From Secundilactobacillus yichangensis (GTDB lineage: Bacteria; Bacillota; Bacilli; Lactobacillales; Lactobacillaceae), in NCBI RefSeq assembly GCF_016861565.1, contig NZ_BOLK01000004.1, forward strand, positions 62,001 to 126,000: a stretch of 64,000 nt of DNA, read 5' to 3'. Shown one piece after another: positions 38,380-47,345 of this stretch; positions within the stretch are counted from its first letter, which is position 1, and the number at the start of each line of letters is the position of its first letter. Both the position numbers and the translations under genes were made by a program. The notes under the pieces were generated by a model that searched no databases, was not told the origin of the DNA, and saw nothing but the letters and a program-made list of their open reading frames with translations.

Positions 38380-41016
38380 TTGATTTATACGCATACTGGA
38401 AAAAGAGGGAATGAGTTAGTTCCCCAGAACAATAAAGAACCTGATTTTGAATTTTTGATTCAGTACCAACCCCAGCGGTGTTTGAGCGACAAAGCTAGTG
38501 AATTAAGTGACTTCAAAGATTCCAACGCAAGTTATTTTATTGCTGGAACTCTGAAAAAGTTGAAACGAAATAATGACAACTTGGTTACCCGTTCATTAGT
38601 TCCAATCGACTATGAGAACACAGGTCTGAGTTACGATCAGTTGGTTAAAAAAGTAGAAACAGCACTTGCTGGTTATCGTTATCTGATTTATCCAACAATT
38701 AATGATGGTGTAAAAGATGCTGAGCGGGGTGCACGAGCCAGAGTAATTGTCGATTTATCAGGTGAAATTCACGAACGTGATTATAAGCCCGTGAAAAAAG
38801 CTATTACGGATTTAATCGGGATTCCCGTTACTGATAGTACTAACGACACGTGGTCACAACAATATGGTTTCCCAGTTAAAACCAAGGTCAATAAACAGCA
38901 TAAAATCATCCACCACAACACTGGTTCGCGGTTTGATGTTAGTCCTTATCTAGCTGTAAGCAACGATGTTCAAAACCATTTGAACGAATACATTGTTGGT
39001 GCGTCAGAGTTAGATGAATTAGAAAATCATCGTGCCCAGTTGGATGTTAAAAGCGCTCTTAGATTGATTGAAAGTTACGCTCAAACCCATGTTGATTTTT
39101 TACAAGATGAACCTAACTTCACTAAAGTGTTGTTGTTCCTGATTGCTAGCTATCAGGCGAATGAGATTACTTTTCCTGTTGTCGAAAGTGCAATGGACTT
39201 ACTTGCAGTCGGGGCACCTGACACTGGTACTAAAAGACAGTGGAGCGAAGACAACCGGCGGAAGTTACAAGCTCATTTAGGGCGTAAATACACTAATCCG
39301 TGCTCGTTTTTGGACTTCTTTAAGGGAACATACAGTGACATAGCTGTAATAGAACCTGGTGCAGTTTCAAAAGCATGGGTGGTTAATCAGTTACTGGTTG
39401 AAAAAACAGCCTTGTTGAAAAGAATAAATGAAGTTCTAGATCAAGAGGGACGTCACAGAGAAGTTATCAAATTGCAACCTTACCAAGTTGCTCAGTTGTT
39501 GGCTCGATATTTACCAATGGCTATCGTAGAACGCTCAGAACACCCGGCCATTTATGTATACAACTTTAAAGCCGGTATTTATAGTTCGAGCGGATATGAA
39601 CTTAACCAGTGGATAAGGTTGCTAGAACCTCGTTTAAAGATGGTTGATTATCGTGAAGTCAATTTTCAGTTAGGCAGTCTATTACCACTATTTGAACCAT
39701 CAAATAATGAAAATCTGATTATTTGCAATAACGGCATTTTTAATCTGAATGACAATAAACTCCACCCATTTAGCCCTTCATATTTTTTAACGACAAAGAT
39801 TGCAACTAATTATGTTGAAGATGTACCTGAACCTAACATTAACGGTTGGAAGCCATCACAATGGATCAGTGATTTGGCTGATGGTGATAAAGAAGTTGGA
39901 AAATTATTGTGGCAAGTGATAGCAGCCGCTGTTAATGGCAACCACAGCCGCGGTAAAGCGGTATTCCTTGTGGGAAATCAGGAAGCTAAATTAGCTAACG
40001 GGTCAAATGGTAAGGGAACTTTTCAGGAATTGCTACGGGCTATCGTTGGCAAAGACAATACCACAAATATACGGGTGAATGAGTTTCAAGAAAGATTTGC
40101 TACATCACGTTTGGTTGGTAAATCTCTTGTTATTGGCGATGACGTTTCTCCGGGCACATACATTAGCGATTCGGGGAACTTCAATTCAGCAGTTACTGGT
40201 GATTGGTTGCCGGTGGAAGCAAAGGGCAAGGATGCCCATGAGTATTTATTTTCAGGACTAATTTTACAGTCGATGAACTCACTTCCTAACTTCCGAAACT
40301 CGACTCTCGGAACGTACCGCCGAATTGTGATTGTACCTTTTAATGCTCAGTTTCAAGGTGAGGGTGAAAACCAAGCCATCAAAAATGACTACATTCATCG
40401 CAAAGAAGTGCGGGAATATTTTGTATCACGGGCTGTCCAAATCAAGTTTGATAAATATGATATTCCGGCTGCTTCTAAGCAAATGATGGAAGATTACCAG
40501 CTTGAAAACGACACAGTCAAAACGTTCCTGTATGACTTTTTGATTGAATCGCCACAGGCAAGGCTTGCTACGTCAACACTCTACAAATACTACACCACGT
40601 GGTGCCAGCTAAACGGATATAGCAAACCGGTTGCACAACCGACACTAACTAAAGAAATCAAGCAGATTTTGAACACCCATGCCGGTGAGGTAACAAAGAT
40701 TTCAGTTCAACAATGGAACGAGATCGCAAAGACAGATGATGCTGAATCATTAATTGCAAAATATACCCCATTAGACCGAATACAGTTTCAATTTAAGATG
40801 ACGCGGTTTAAGCCTCAATATTCTCTTTGGACTGATATATCGCATGTAATGCAATATGATGTTGAATCGGTTGAACGGGGGCGCGGCTTTACCTTCCCAC
40901 TTAGAGAGAAGATTATTGATGCTCACCTAGTTAGTAGGAATCTCTCCAATGATGGTGAACTCAAGCACACCCAAGAATTAAAATTACAGCGAATGATACA
41001 AGAATTTGTCGAGTAG
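38380..41016 (+). CDS. Phage/satellite replication protein: primase-like N-terminus and D5/SF3 helicase
   Basis: This is an 878-residue protein from a TTG start behind GGAGAGGG. The N-terminal part ('LVPIDYENTGLSYDQLVKKVETALAGYRYLIYPT' near 80-110) looks like a primase-type domain. The C-terminal half is a P4/D5 helicase: Walker A GSNGKGT at 541-547, Walker B 'LVIGDD' at 583-588, and the 'TYRRIVIVPF' arginine region near 650. P4 alpha and SaPI Rep proteins unwind the element's own origin; the iteron cluster right after the stop supports the same role here. Confidence 0.88.
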   Translation: MIYTHTGKRGNELVPQNNKEPDFEFLIQYQPQRCLSDKASELSDFKDSNASYFIAGTLKKLKRNNDNLVTRSLVPIDYENTGLSYDQLVKKVETALAGYRYLIYPTINDGVKDAERGARARVIVDLSGEIHERDYKPVKKAITDLIGIPVTDSTNDTWSQQYGFPVKTKVNKQHKIIHHNTGSRFDVSPYLAVSNDVQNHLNEYIVGASELDELENHRAQLDVKSALRLIESYAQTHVDFLQDEPNFTKVLLFLIASYQANEITFPVVESAMDLLAVGAPDTGTKRQWSEDNRRKLQAHLGRKYTNPCSFLDFFKGTYSDIAVIEPGAVSKAWVVNQLLVEKTALLKRINEVLDQEGRHREVIKLQPYQVAQLLARYLPMAIVERSEHPAIYVYNFKAGIYSSSGYELNQWIRLLEPRLKMVDYREVNFQLGSLLPLFEPSNNENLIICNNGIFNLNDNKLHPFSPSYFLTTKIATNYVEDVPEPNINGWKPSQWISDLADGDKEVGKLLWQVIAAAVNGNHSRGKAVFLVGNQEAKLANGSNGKGTFQELLRAIVGKDNTTNIRVNEFQERFATSRLVGKSLVIGDDVSPGTYISDSGNFNSAVTGDWLPVEAKGKDAHEYLFSGLILQSMNSLPNFRNSTLGTYRRIVIVPFNAQFQGEGENQAIKNDYIHRKEVREYFVSRAVQIKFDKYDIPAASKQMMEDYQLENDTVKTFLYDFLIESPQARLATSTLYKYYTTWCQLNGYSKPVAQPTLTKEIKQILNTHAGEVTKISVQQWNEIAKTDDAESLIAKYTPLDRIQFQFKMTRFKPQYSLWTDISHVMQYDVESVERGRGFTFPLREKIIDAHLVSRNLSNDGELKHTQELKLQRMIQEFVE

Positions 41017-41354
41017 TGTTCACACGTGAGAACCCTAGTGTGAACAAAAGAAAATCCCTCTATGACGGGGATAAACAAATATTTATTACAAAATGAGTGT
41101 TCACAAGGGGGAAGCATAGCGATGACAGAGTAAAACCATTGGTGCGACTGGGATAGAGATACCCTTGTTCACACTGTTTCACTAAATACTAACTCTTTAT
41201 ATATTTTAATTTTGAATAGTCATATATATACAATGACTTGGTAACTACCGATGACAGTGTGAACAAGCGCTTGGAATCCCTTACCAATATTGGCTTTTAG
41301 CCTGTCACGCCTATGTGTGAACAAAACAACATTTGTCACACCCACGTGTGAACA
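41017..41354. other. Putative replication origin with seven iterons around an AT-rich core
   Basis: TGTTCACA(C/A) occurs at 41017-41025, 41098-41106 and 41166-41174. Its inverse GTGTGAACA occurs at 41038-41046, 41257-41265, 41315-41323 and 41346-41354. A very AT-rich stretch lies at about 41175-41235, between the opposing sets. Placement directly after the helicase gene matches SaPI rep-ori organisation. There is no credible gene in the first 340 bp. Confidence 0.8.
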
Positions 41355-41377
41355 AAAAAAGAAAGATGTTGATAATA

Positions 41378-41611
41378 ATGCCAAAATTTAAACCTGTCGA
41401 AACAGTGAGAGTGGACGGTACTCTATATAGCACCGATGGTAAAACTACCGTTTTTATAGATGAAACACCCGTACCGATCTTTATTGATAGTATCTGCGTT
41501 GATGAGACGTATACCCTTGTTCAGATAAAAGGTATTTCAGTAGAAGGTGGTAAGCCCTACACAATGATATTGAATACCGCTACAAACTTAACAACATTCG
41601 ATGATGAATAA
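41378..41611 (+). CDS. Hypothetical small satellite protein
   Basis: This 77-residue acidic, beta-rich-looking protein (MPKFKPVETVRVDG...) is not recognised. Earlier in-frame starts at 41333 and 41366 would run into the iterons or have poor ribosome sites; the ATG at 41378 is the best compromise. It lies between the origin and the ArpU-like gene. Confidence 0.6.
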   Translation: MPKFKPVETVRVDGTLYSTDGKTTVFIDETPVPIFIDSICVDETYTLVQIKGISVEGGKPYTMILNTATNLTTFDDE

Positions 41612-41668
41612 GCTTAGTTTCAGTGTTTCATAACAATAAAACTATTTGTTTGAAGGTGGTGCTACCGA

Positions 41669-42091
41669 TTGGACGGCAGACAATATCTTGTTGAATACCA
41701 AAAGATTTTGAAGCGGCTTGAATATTTTAACGATCAACTAACCGAAATCAGATCAAGGACAGACCTACATTCTGCTGCGCTCACTGGTTTACCAACCGGT
41801 AAGGGCAGTGATACCACCGAAATAGTAACTGCAACAATGGTGAAATCTGAGGTTGTCGAAACCACTTTAAAGAAGTTGGTTGCTAAATCAAAAGAGCTGT
41901 TGGTAGAAATCTATTCAAGGTTTGCTGTGATGGACAACCCGAAAGAAATAGAAGCATTGCAACTGATTTATCTGGACGGTTTAACGATGGAACAAGCAGC
42001 AGAGCAAATGAACTTTAGTATCAGGCAATTTTCTCGATTCAAGCAATCAGGACTAAAACATTTCGATGATCTGGAAAATTTGACCAATTGA
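41669..42091 (+). CDS. ArpU/sigma-like phage late transcriptional regulator
   Basis: This 140-residue protein starts at a TTG behind AAGGTGGTG. It has an N-terminal helical region and a C-terminal sigma-70 region 4-like helix-turn-helix: 'DNPKEIEALQLIYLDGLTMEQAAEQMNFSIRQFSRFKQSGLKHF'. ArpU/RinA-type proteins of this size activate late or packaging operons in Gram-positive phages and satellites. It sits directly before the capsid-containing operon, where such a regulator is expected. Confidence 0.8.
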   Translation: MDGRQYLVEYQKILKRLEYFNDQLTEIRSRTDLHSAALTGLPTGKGSDTTEIVTATMVKSEVVETTLKKLVAKSKELLVEIYSRFAVMDNPKEIEALQLIYLDGLTMEQAAEQMNFSIRQFSRFKQSGLKHFDDLENLTN

Positions 42092-42287
42092 TTTACGCCT
42101 TTGAAATTTCAAATCCCCCCACCCCAAAATAATTTTTCGAGGGCACGGGAAGGATAGGTTAGCATGGGGTCATTCACGCAGTTCTGAGAGATTTTCAAAG
42201 CGTAGAGGGTGCATTTGTGAGGAACACTTAAACACGCTTACAGGCTGATTATTTGACGGTTACGGGCAACGAAAGGGGGTGGAACCT
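42092..42287 (+). other. Non-coding region between regulator and late genes; candidate packaging (cos) region
   Basis: This 196-bp stretch begins with a C-rich run (CCCCCCACCCC) and an AT-rich bend (AAAATAATTTTT), then GGGCACGGGAAGG. In cos phages of this group the interval between the ArpU gene and the small terminase gene holds cos. The element has no terminase, so a helper-type cos here would be needed for packaging. The assignment is by position only. Confidence 0.3.
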
Positions 42288-42554
42288 ATGAGAAACGAAG
42301 GCATGAAAATTAGTGACAAACGCAGTCAACTTACCGATTATGAGGCTCGGGTTATGGATTTTGTTAAAGCCTTTCATGATGGCAAAAAGCTGAATCCGGA
42401 ACAGTTAAGAACTAAGGCGGAAATTGACCGAAACAACCAAAAATCTCAGCTTATGACTGAGATTCGCAAGGGTTTGGGACATGATCAGCGTTCGAATCAT
42501 CAACGGTTGGTAGCTGAAACCCAAAAGATGATTCAACAAGCTCTTTCTCGGTAA
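42288..42554 (+). CDS. Hypothetical late-region protein
   Basis: This 88-residue, charged, helical protein is of unknown function. The ATG at 42288 follows AAAGGGGG. By position it occupies the slot of a small terminase or HNH gene, but no terminase or nuclease motif is visible. Confidence 0.65.
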   Translation: MRNEGMKISDKRSQLTDYEARVMDFVKAFHDGKKLNPEQLRTKAEIDRNNQKSQLMTEIRKGLGHDQRSNHQRLVAETQKMIQQALSR

Positions 42555-42608
42555 TGTGTCAATTTAAAGCAGTGGTGGGAGTGGTGGTTGAAATGGTGGT
42601 GAAATATT

Positions 42609-42779
42609 TTGTTTAGACACAACGGATTGCACGGGTTCAAAATTCGTACCCATGACCAATTGATTCATCAAATCGAAAGAAGCGGAGTTCAACATACCAC
42701 GGTAGCCATTGCCATGCGTGAGGCACGGCGAAAGGCTATCCAACGATCAATTAAACTTGCAACAACGAAGACAAAATAA
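42609..42779 (+). CDS. Small basic protein (56 residues)
   Basis: A TTG-started frame after GGTGGTG encodes a very basic protein: 'THDQLIHQIERSGVQHTTVAIAMREARRKAIQRSIKLATTKTK'. It is too short for the usual length cut-offs. The basic helical C-terminus suggests nucleic-acid contact. It lies 82 bp before the capsid gene. Unknown. Confidence 0.45.
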   Translation: MFRHNGLHGFKIRTHDQLIHQIERSGVQHTTVAIAMREARRKAIQRSIKLATTKTK

Positions 42780-42861
42780 AAGCGCTACTCGTTTGGCAGA
42801 ACGAATAACGCTGGTAAAAAAGATTAAATAAAATATATAACCTATAAGGAGTTTAACAATC

Positions 42862-43800
42862 ATGACAGAAATTTTAAAGGGTGTCATTACAGAAACACGT
42901 AACGTGCAAAGCAACACTGGTTTGGTTAATACCAGACTTTACAAGGAATTAATCAGCACCACACAAGCCCAAAACTCATTGCGGAAGCTTGGCACAGTTA
43001 TCACGAGTGCAGACGATCAGTTATTACTTGCGATTAACCAATTATCAGATGCAACTACGTTTGTTGGCAATAACAGTAGTCAGCCAATGGAAGTGAACAG
43101 TTTTGGTGGCAAGGCGGTTAAATCAAGTCAGGTTCAAATTCGAGTTTATCAGCCATTTTATCGCAAGATGCTTATTAATTGGGGTGATAAAGGACTTTCG
43201 GACATGGTTGTAAGTTCCCTTACAAATAAAATCGTAAAGGCGGAAATTGATTACATGTTGAATGGTGTAGTTGATGAATCAAACAAGAGCCTTTTGGTGT
43301 TTGATGATGCTAACCAAGTTACGAGCAATCCAAACTCACTATTCAATTCGGCATTTGATTTCAAACCAACAGGAACGGACAACAATGCTAAAATGTTAGG
43401 ACTACTTTCAGCTCCCAATACGGACGTACTTAATCGGGCAACCTTTATTATTAACAAGGCGGCATTGCAACTTGCTTCCACATTGAAATTCGATAGTGGC
43501 GAACCAATGTTAAAGGCCGTGCCAACCTCAAACTTATCCGGCGCTCAGTATCAAATTGCCGGTTATCCGGCCTTGGTTCAAAGTGGTATGAAGACTGCAG
43601 CAGACGATAAAGCATTATTCTATTTTGGTAATTTCAAAGCTTTCTATATTCAAGATGATCCAAGTTTAATCAGTTCTGAAATTCTGACCGAGGCTAGCGG
43701 ACTTACACGTAACGAGATGGCTTTAAGCGTTGAGGAATTTACAGATGGCCGTTTGGTTCAATCCGATAATGACCCGCAAGTGTTCAAAATGGAAGTCTAA
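42862..43800 (+). CDS. Major capsid protein-like (HK97 fold)
   Basis: This 312-residue protein starts after TAAGGAG. Its features fit HK97-type capsid subunits without a long scaffold domain: an N-terminal arm ('RNVQSNTGLVNTRLYKELISTTQAQNSLRKLG'), an extended loop rich in Ser/Asn near residue 75, and a long helix 'DMVVSSLTNKIVKAEIDYMLNG'. A domain 'NRATFIINKAALQLASTLKFDSGEPML' and the P-domain-like end 'KALFYFGNFKAFYIQDDPSL' complete the match. No portal or protease gene accompanies it. It may build or resize the particle for the satellite genome. The fold call needs a structural search. Confidence 0.65.
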   Translation: MTEILKGVITETRNVQSNTGLVNTRLYKELISTTQAQNSLRKLGTVITSADDQLLLAINQLSDATTFVGNNSSQPMEVNSFGGKAVKSSQVQIRVYQPFYRKMLINWGDKGLSDMVVSSLTNKIVKAEIDYMLNGVVDESNKSLLVFDDANQVTSNPNSLFNSAFDFKPTGTDNNAKMLGLLSAPNTDVLNRATFIINKAALQLASTLKFDSGEPMLKAVPTSNLSGAQYQIAGYPALVQSGMKTAADDKALFYFGNFKAFYIQDDPSLISSEILTEASGLTRNEMALSVEEFTDGRLVQSDNDPQVFKMEV

Positions 43801-43812
43801 GAGGTGATTGTT

Positions 43813-44259
43813 ATGGGGGTTAAAGAGTGGTTTAAATCGTTTCAACGATCAGCTGGAGACAAACAACAAGGTGATGAGACTGTAGTTGCACCACCTAAGC
43901 CAAAACCAAAAAAGTATGTTCCACCAACTAAGGCGGAACAACGGGCATTAATGACGATGAATGAAAGGGAAGCAAAAGAATTCGTTTTAAGACGGATACC
44001 TGAATATGTTCTACTCGATTCCTCATCAACTCGCTTGAATTGGTGGCGTAAATCGGGCAATGGAATATGGGGAAACCGGCCAAATTTAAAATATCAGTAT
44101 GATTATATTACTCTGGATGATTTATTTAACGATTATCCCAATTTTGAATTGTATGGTTCTCTTTCATTCTTAGGGGGTTACAAAGTAGGCGACAACCGTT
44201 TGAAAGGTAAAGCTTGGAAAGCTTGGCGTGATAAGTGGGAAAAGAAGCTGGTAGAATAG
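43813..44259 (+). CDS. Hypothetical protein co-transcribed with the capsid gene
   Basis: This 148-residue basic protein has a Lys/Pro-rich linker ('PPKPKPKKYVPPTKAEQ') near 30 and Trp-rich ends ('GVKEWFKSF', 'KAWKAWRDKWEKKL'). The ATG at 43813 is 7 bases after AGAGGTG and 12 bp after the capsid stop. It is unrecognised. Its place suggests a partner of the capsid protein, such as a scaffold-like, head-completion or regulatory factor, but nothing in the sequence proves it. Confidence 0.65.
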   Translation: MGVKEWFKSFQRSAGDKQQGDETVVAPPKPKPKKYVPPTKAEQRALMTMNEREAKEFVLRRIPEYVLLDSSSTRLNWWRKSGNGIWGNRPNLKYQYDYITLDDLFNDYPNFELYGSLSFLGGYKVGDNRLKGKAWKAWRDKWEKKLVE

Positions 44260-44285
44260 CCAAAATGCACATCTAAATTAACATA

Positions 44286-44316
44286 AAAAGCCCTAGTAGA
44301 AATACTAGGGTTTTGT
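44286..44316 (+). terminator. Terminator of the satellite late operon
   Basis: AAGCCCTAGTA pairs with TACTAGGGTTT across a GAAA loop, followed by a short T-rich tail. Confidence 0.8.
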
Positions 44317-44339
44317 TATGCTTCAATATAGAAGGTTGA

Positions 44340-45307
44340 GTGATCAAATTGTTTATTTTAATCAAAATGTACAAATTTATTGAATTACACTGGAAGTATG
44401 GAGTTGGTATTCTGATAGCAGTATCCGCACCACTAGCATTACAACATTTTATGACTCATGGGATTTGGAAGATCACTCTAGGGGGTAGTAATAATGGTTG
44501 GTTAGGATTCTGGGGTGGATACTTAGGCGCAATTATCAGTGTATTGGGTGTTTATTATCAAGTTTCCAAGGAATTAAAAGCTAATAAAAGCCAATTTGAA
44601 ATTTCTAAGTATCCTAAAATTAGGATAGTTTTGGGCACAATTCAATTAAATAATATTAACCCAAAAATTATTCAACAGTACCCAAGCGAGAGTGATCATG
44701 ACCGAATTAATAGATATAGATCTTTTACTAGAATATGGAGAGAAGATAGCCAAAGAATCGCTGGCATAAGTTTTGCCAATGTTTCTCAAAATAGGTTTTA
44801 TGATGCAATTGTACTTGTAGAATATAGTCCTAAAGAAATATTGGAAAATGATTTCAGATTCCATGGAAGAATGAGGATTCGTAGAAGTGATAGATTTGCA
44901 ATCCCAGAGATGGGTGAAAGTTCAAAAGAGGTAACAATCCTCTTTGTTCCATACCTTTTTAACGCTTACTTTGATAATTCGGTTAAAAAGGTCAAACGGT
45001 TAAAGAAATTAAAAGAATTACGATTTACGGTCAGACAGAAACCGGTAGGATTATAAAGTTAAAGTTTAATAATATTCGCCCGTATAACTATATTTCTCGT
45101 GAAATTGAAACTGGTGAGGCTGTAGAGAATGAATATAATAAATTGAAGAGTGAAGATATTTTTCCACTAATAAAATTTAAAAAAAGTTACGGTGAAAAGT
45201 GGGATGCTATAAGAAATCTAAGAGATCAACTTAACGTATGGATTCGTAAAAGAAGAAAAAGAGATACTTTACTGAAGCACTCAGGTAGTCAATCAAGAGA
45301 GCGGTGA
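44340..45307 (+). pseudogene. Frameshifted membrane-anchored cargo gene
   Basis: Frame 0 (44340-45056) encodes 238 residues: two N-terminal hydrophobic helices (about 18-36 and 52-75) and a soluble domain. A second frame, shifted by -1, is open without stops for at least 101 codons from 45002 to the TGA at 45305. It carries protein-like sequence ('ITIYGQTETGRIIKLKF', 'SYGEKWDAIRNLRDQLNVWIRKRRKRD'). Restoring one A in the A-run at 44985-44989 joins both into a 322-residue protein. Either a one-base deletion has broken the gene or -1 slippage at AAAAAG is used. Function unknown; base use is much more AT-rich than the core genome. Confidence 0.7.
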
Positions 45308-45437
45308 TTAAGCTCCAAAATCGAAAAGAAATAAAATTTAAAAAACTACATCCAGATAGTTGTAAATAACAGTAAAAGTACTAACGGTACTCAATAGATT
45401 AGTTTGAGCGCATTACTGTATATAATTATCAGAATTA

Positions 45438-46340
45438 TCAATCATCGTTATTAATTTGTTTAGTTATATACCAATTATGTTTGCTCTGAGAGTATTTAAA
45501 GTCAGTTTCATCTCCGGTTTTAGGATTGAAATATTGCCATGTATCAGTCATTTTGACGGTCTGACTGTATTTCAAAAGAACAGAATTAGTGTCGTTAGGG
45601 TTTACAGATGACCACACGTTTTTACCGCTTACAGAGGTATTGTATTGAGTGATATCTTCCTCACCCACTTCTGGGTCAGCACCGGTAAAATAAGTTTTAC
45701 CATTGTAATCCACTTGAACCATTGTCCATGGTGTGTCAGTTCCATCAAGTCCAGTATATTTAAATACTTTTTTAAGTGTCATTTGGACACCCATATTAGA
45801 AAAATTATATGAAAAGTTCTGGTTGCTGTAGTCTTGAGGACTGTCAGCAATACCCATATTATAATTAGTTGTTGAAAAAACGGGTTTATTGATAGATTCT
45901 TTCAGAGTTTTAGCAGCATGAGGGAACTTCAAATTTGAATTTACATGTTTATAATACTGATCTGTTTGCATATCATTACTTGAGTGAACCCCCACATAGA
46001 AATAGATATTTGGACGGTGAAGTCCGTTAGTCTTGGCGTTGTCAATGAGAACTTCAACCCCTTGCATGTTAGAGGGCTGTAAATAATAGTCATTGGAATA
46101 TCCTCTATACTTATAAGCAGTCACATGGTGGTAACGACCACGTGTTGACCATTTCCAAGAATGTTTAGTAATGTGCATGGTTTCACCAAACCCAGAATCA
46201 GAAAAATATTGATGCCAAGTGCCCTGTAGTGATTTTGGAACCGATTTTAAACGGACAGATTTAGCTTGTGCATCGGTTGAAAATGATATGAATAAAATAG
46301 CCGTAACAATTGCAAATAGTAATCTTGAAATGTGTTTCAA
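45438..46340 (-). CDS. Secreted protein of unknown function (cargo)
   Basis: This 300-residue protein has a clear signal peptide (MKHISRLLFAIVTAILFISFSTDAQAK, cleavage probably after AQA). The mature part is rich in Tyr, Trp, Ser and Asn, with motifs such as 'SLQGTWHQYFSDSGFGETMHITKHSWKW'. It has no LPXTG and no enzyme motif I recognise. The TTG start at 46340 follows AAGGAGAG. Such proteins are frequent in lactobacillar accessory regions; this one is cargo of the satellite, probably expressed in the lysogenic state. Confidence 0.8.
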   Translation of the reverse strand: MKHISRLLFAIVTAILFISFSTDAQAKSVRLKSVPKSLQGTWHQYFSDSGFGETMHITKHSWKWSTRGRYHHVTAYKYRGYSNDYYLQPSNMQGVEVLIDNAKTNGLHRPNIYFYVGVHSSNDMQTDQYYKHVNSNLKFPHAAKTLKESINKPVFSTTNYNMGIADSPQDYSNQNFSYNFSNMGVQMTLKKVFKYTGLDGTDTPWTMVQVDYNGKTYFTGADPEVGEEDITQYNTSVSGKNVWSSVNPNDTNSVLLKYSQTVKMTDTWQYFNPKTGDETDFKYSQSKHNWYITKQINNDD

Positions 46341-46807
46341 TTTTCTCTCTCCTTAAAAATTTAATAATTGCAATAAAAAATGGCCATTAGTCGAATGACT
46401 AAATGACCATACGATTATATTATTCTTCACAAGCAGATAATACAACAGATATATTTGTGATTTAATACGATGATAATATAAAATTATTAATCCATTTGAA
46501 AGGTGAAGTGTATATTGTATCGATGATACGAAAAAAATTAAACAGGGAAACACAACATGTGAAAGATAGGGATGATGGCGATAACAAGTCTAATTGGTAT
46601 AATTGGAATTAGAGGAGTCGCCAGTGTGAATAGGACGACAGTTTAAGCTTTAACTGGTTTCCATAAGATTTCGTTCTACTTCACTTGGACGCTTGTATAC
46701 CATTGCCGTAGTGTTTCTGTTGATATGTTATTAAGAATCAAAGAAAAGCCGCAAACGATGTATTCACGGCTCTTCCTGTTTGTTTTGTATTTATTTGTCT
46801 TTGCGAA
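46341..46807. other. AT-rich intergenic region with hairpin and small-ORF remnants
   Basis: On the minus strand a hairpin ATGGTCATTTAGTC/GACTAATGGCCAT followed by TTTTTT (46376-46414) looks like a terminator. A 34-codon plus-strand frame (GTG at 46509, after GAAAGGTGAA) ends in an Asp/Asn-rich tail, and may be a small peptide gene or remnant. No other gene is supported. Confidence 0.4.
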
Positions 46808-47107
46808 TCAATTATGCGCCATAAAATAGATTGATATTAGTAGAGTGAGCACTAACACTGTTAATAGATAACTAAACAACAGTTTGCTACCGATAGACAT
46901 TTCACTAAATTTTTTATTTGGCTCTCCATGAAATGTAAACGATAGCCCGTAGACAAATAAAGCTATAAAAGAATATCCTATAAGTCCCACAGCACTGAAA
47001 CCTAGTAGATTAACTCGTAGATCGGAAGTAAACCAGTCAGTAAACCAACTTGCGAACACTATTGCTATCAAAATGAATGTTGGGGTTGCTACTAATATAT
47101 TTTTCAT
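46808..47107 (-). CDS. Small integral membrane protein (cargo)
   Basis: This is a roughly 100-residue protein with three hydrophobic segments ('VATPTFILIAIVFASWF', 'LLGFSAVGLIGYSFIALFVYGL', 'KLLFSYLLTVLVLTLLISIYFM'). The ATG at 47107 (MKN...) is close to AGAGGTG; an ATG at 47116 would overlap that site. Unrecognised. Its neighbour upstream on the same strand is decayed. Confidence 0.65.
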   Translation of the reverse strand: MKNILVATPTFILIAIVFASWFTDWFTSDLRVNLLGFSAVGLIGYSFIALFVYGLSFTFHGEPNKKFSEMSIGSKLLFSYLLTVLVLTLLISIYFMAHN

Positions 47108-47124
47108 TGTAGGCACCTCTAACT

Positions 47125-47345
47125 TAGCCTTTATCTTGAGGTTTCTTGTTCAGCTTATTAAGTCGATGTTTTGTAGCACTCGAAACGGTATACACAAGTA
47201 CGAAAGTTACGATACTGATTGAAACTTCCGTAAATAAACCAGTAAGAAATGCGTGGTCTCAATCAACTTCATACGTAGTATATAGCTATTAGACATAGTA
47301 GACATAGTAAACCAGCAAGTAGAGCCGTTAAAACGTGCTTAAATT
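47125..47345 (-). pseudogene. Decayed small membrane-protein gene
   Basis: On the minus strand two conserved-looking pieces are out of register. First comes a hydrophobic piece 'VLTALLAGLLCLLCLIAIYYV', then, in another frame and after an in-frame TGA that may once have been TGG, 'DHAFLTGLFTEVSISIVTFVLVYTVSSATKHRLNKLNKK' ending at TAA 47125-47127. A shift plus a nonsense change explain it. It probably formed a two-gene unit with the 46808-47107 gene. Confidence 0.5.

Noticed and set aside
42780-42830. Terminator before the capsid gene
   Set aside because: The AGCG...CGCT hairpin is imperfect and lacks a T run; the operon more likely continues into the capsid gene.
46353-46553. 66-codon minus-strand frame
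   Set aside because: It runs through a terminator-like hairpin and has no ribosome binding site.
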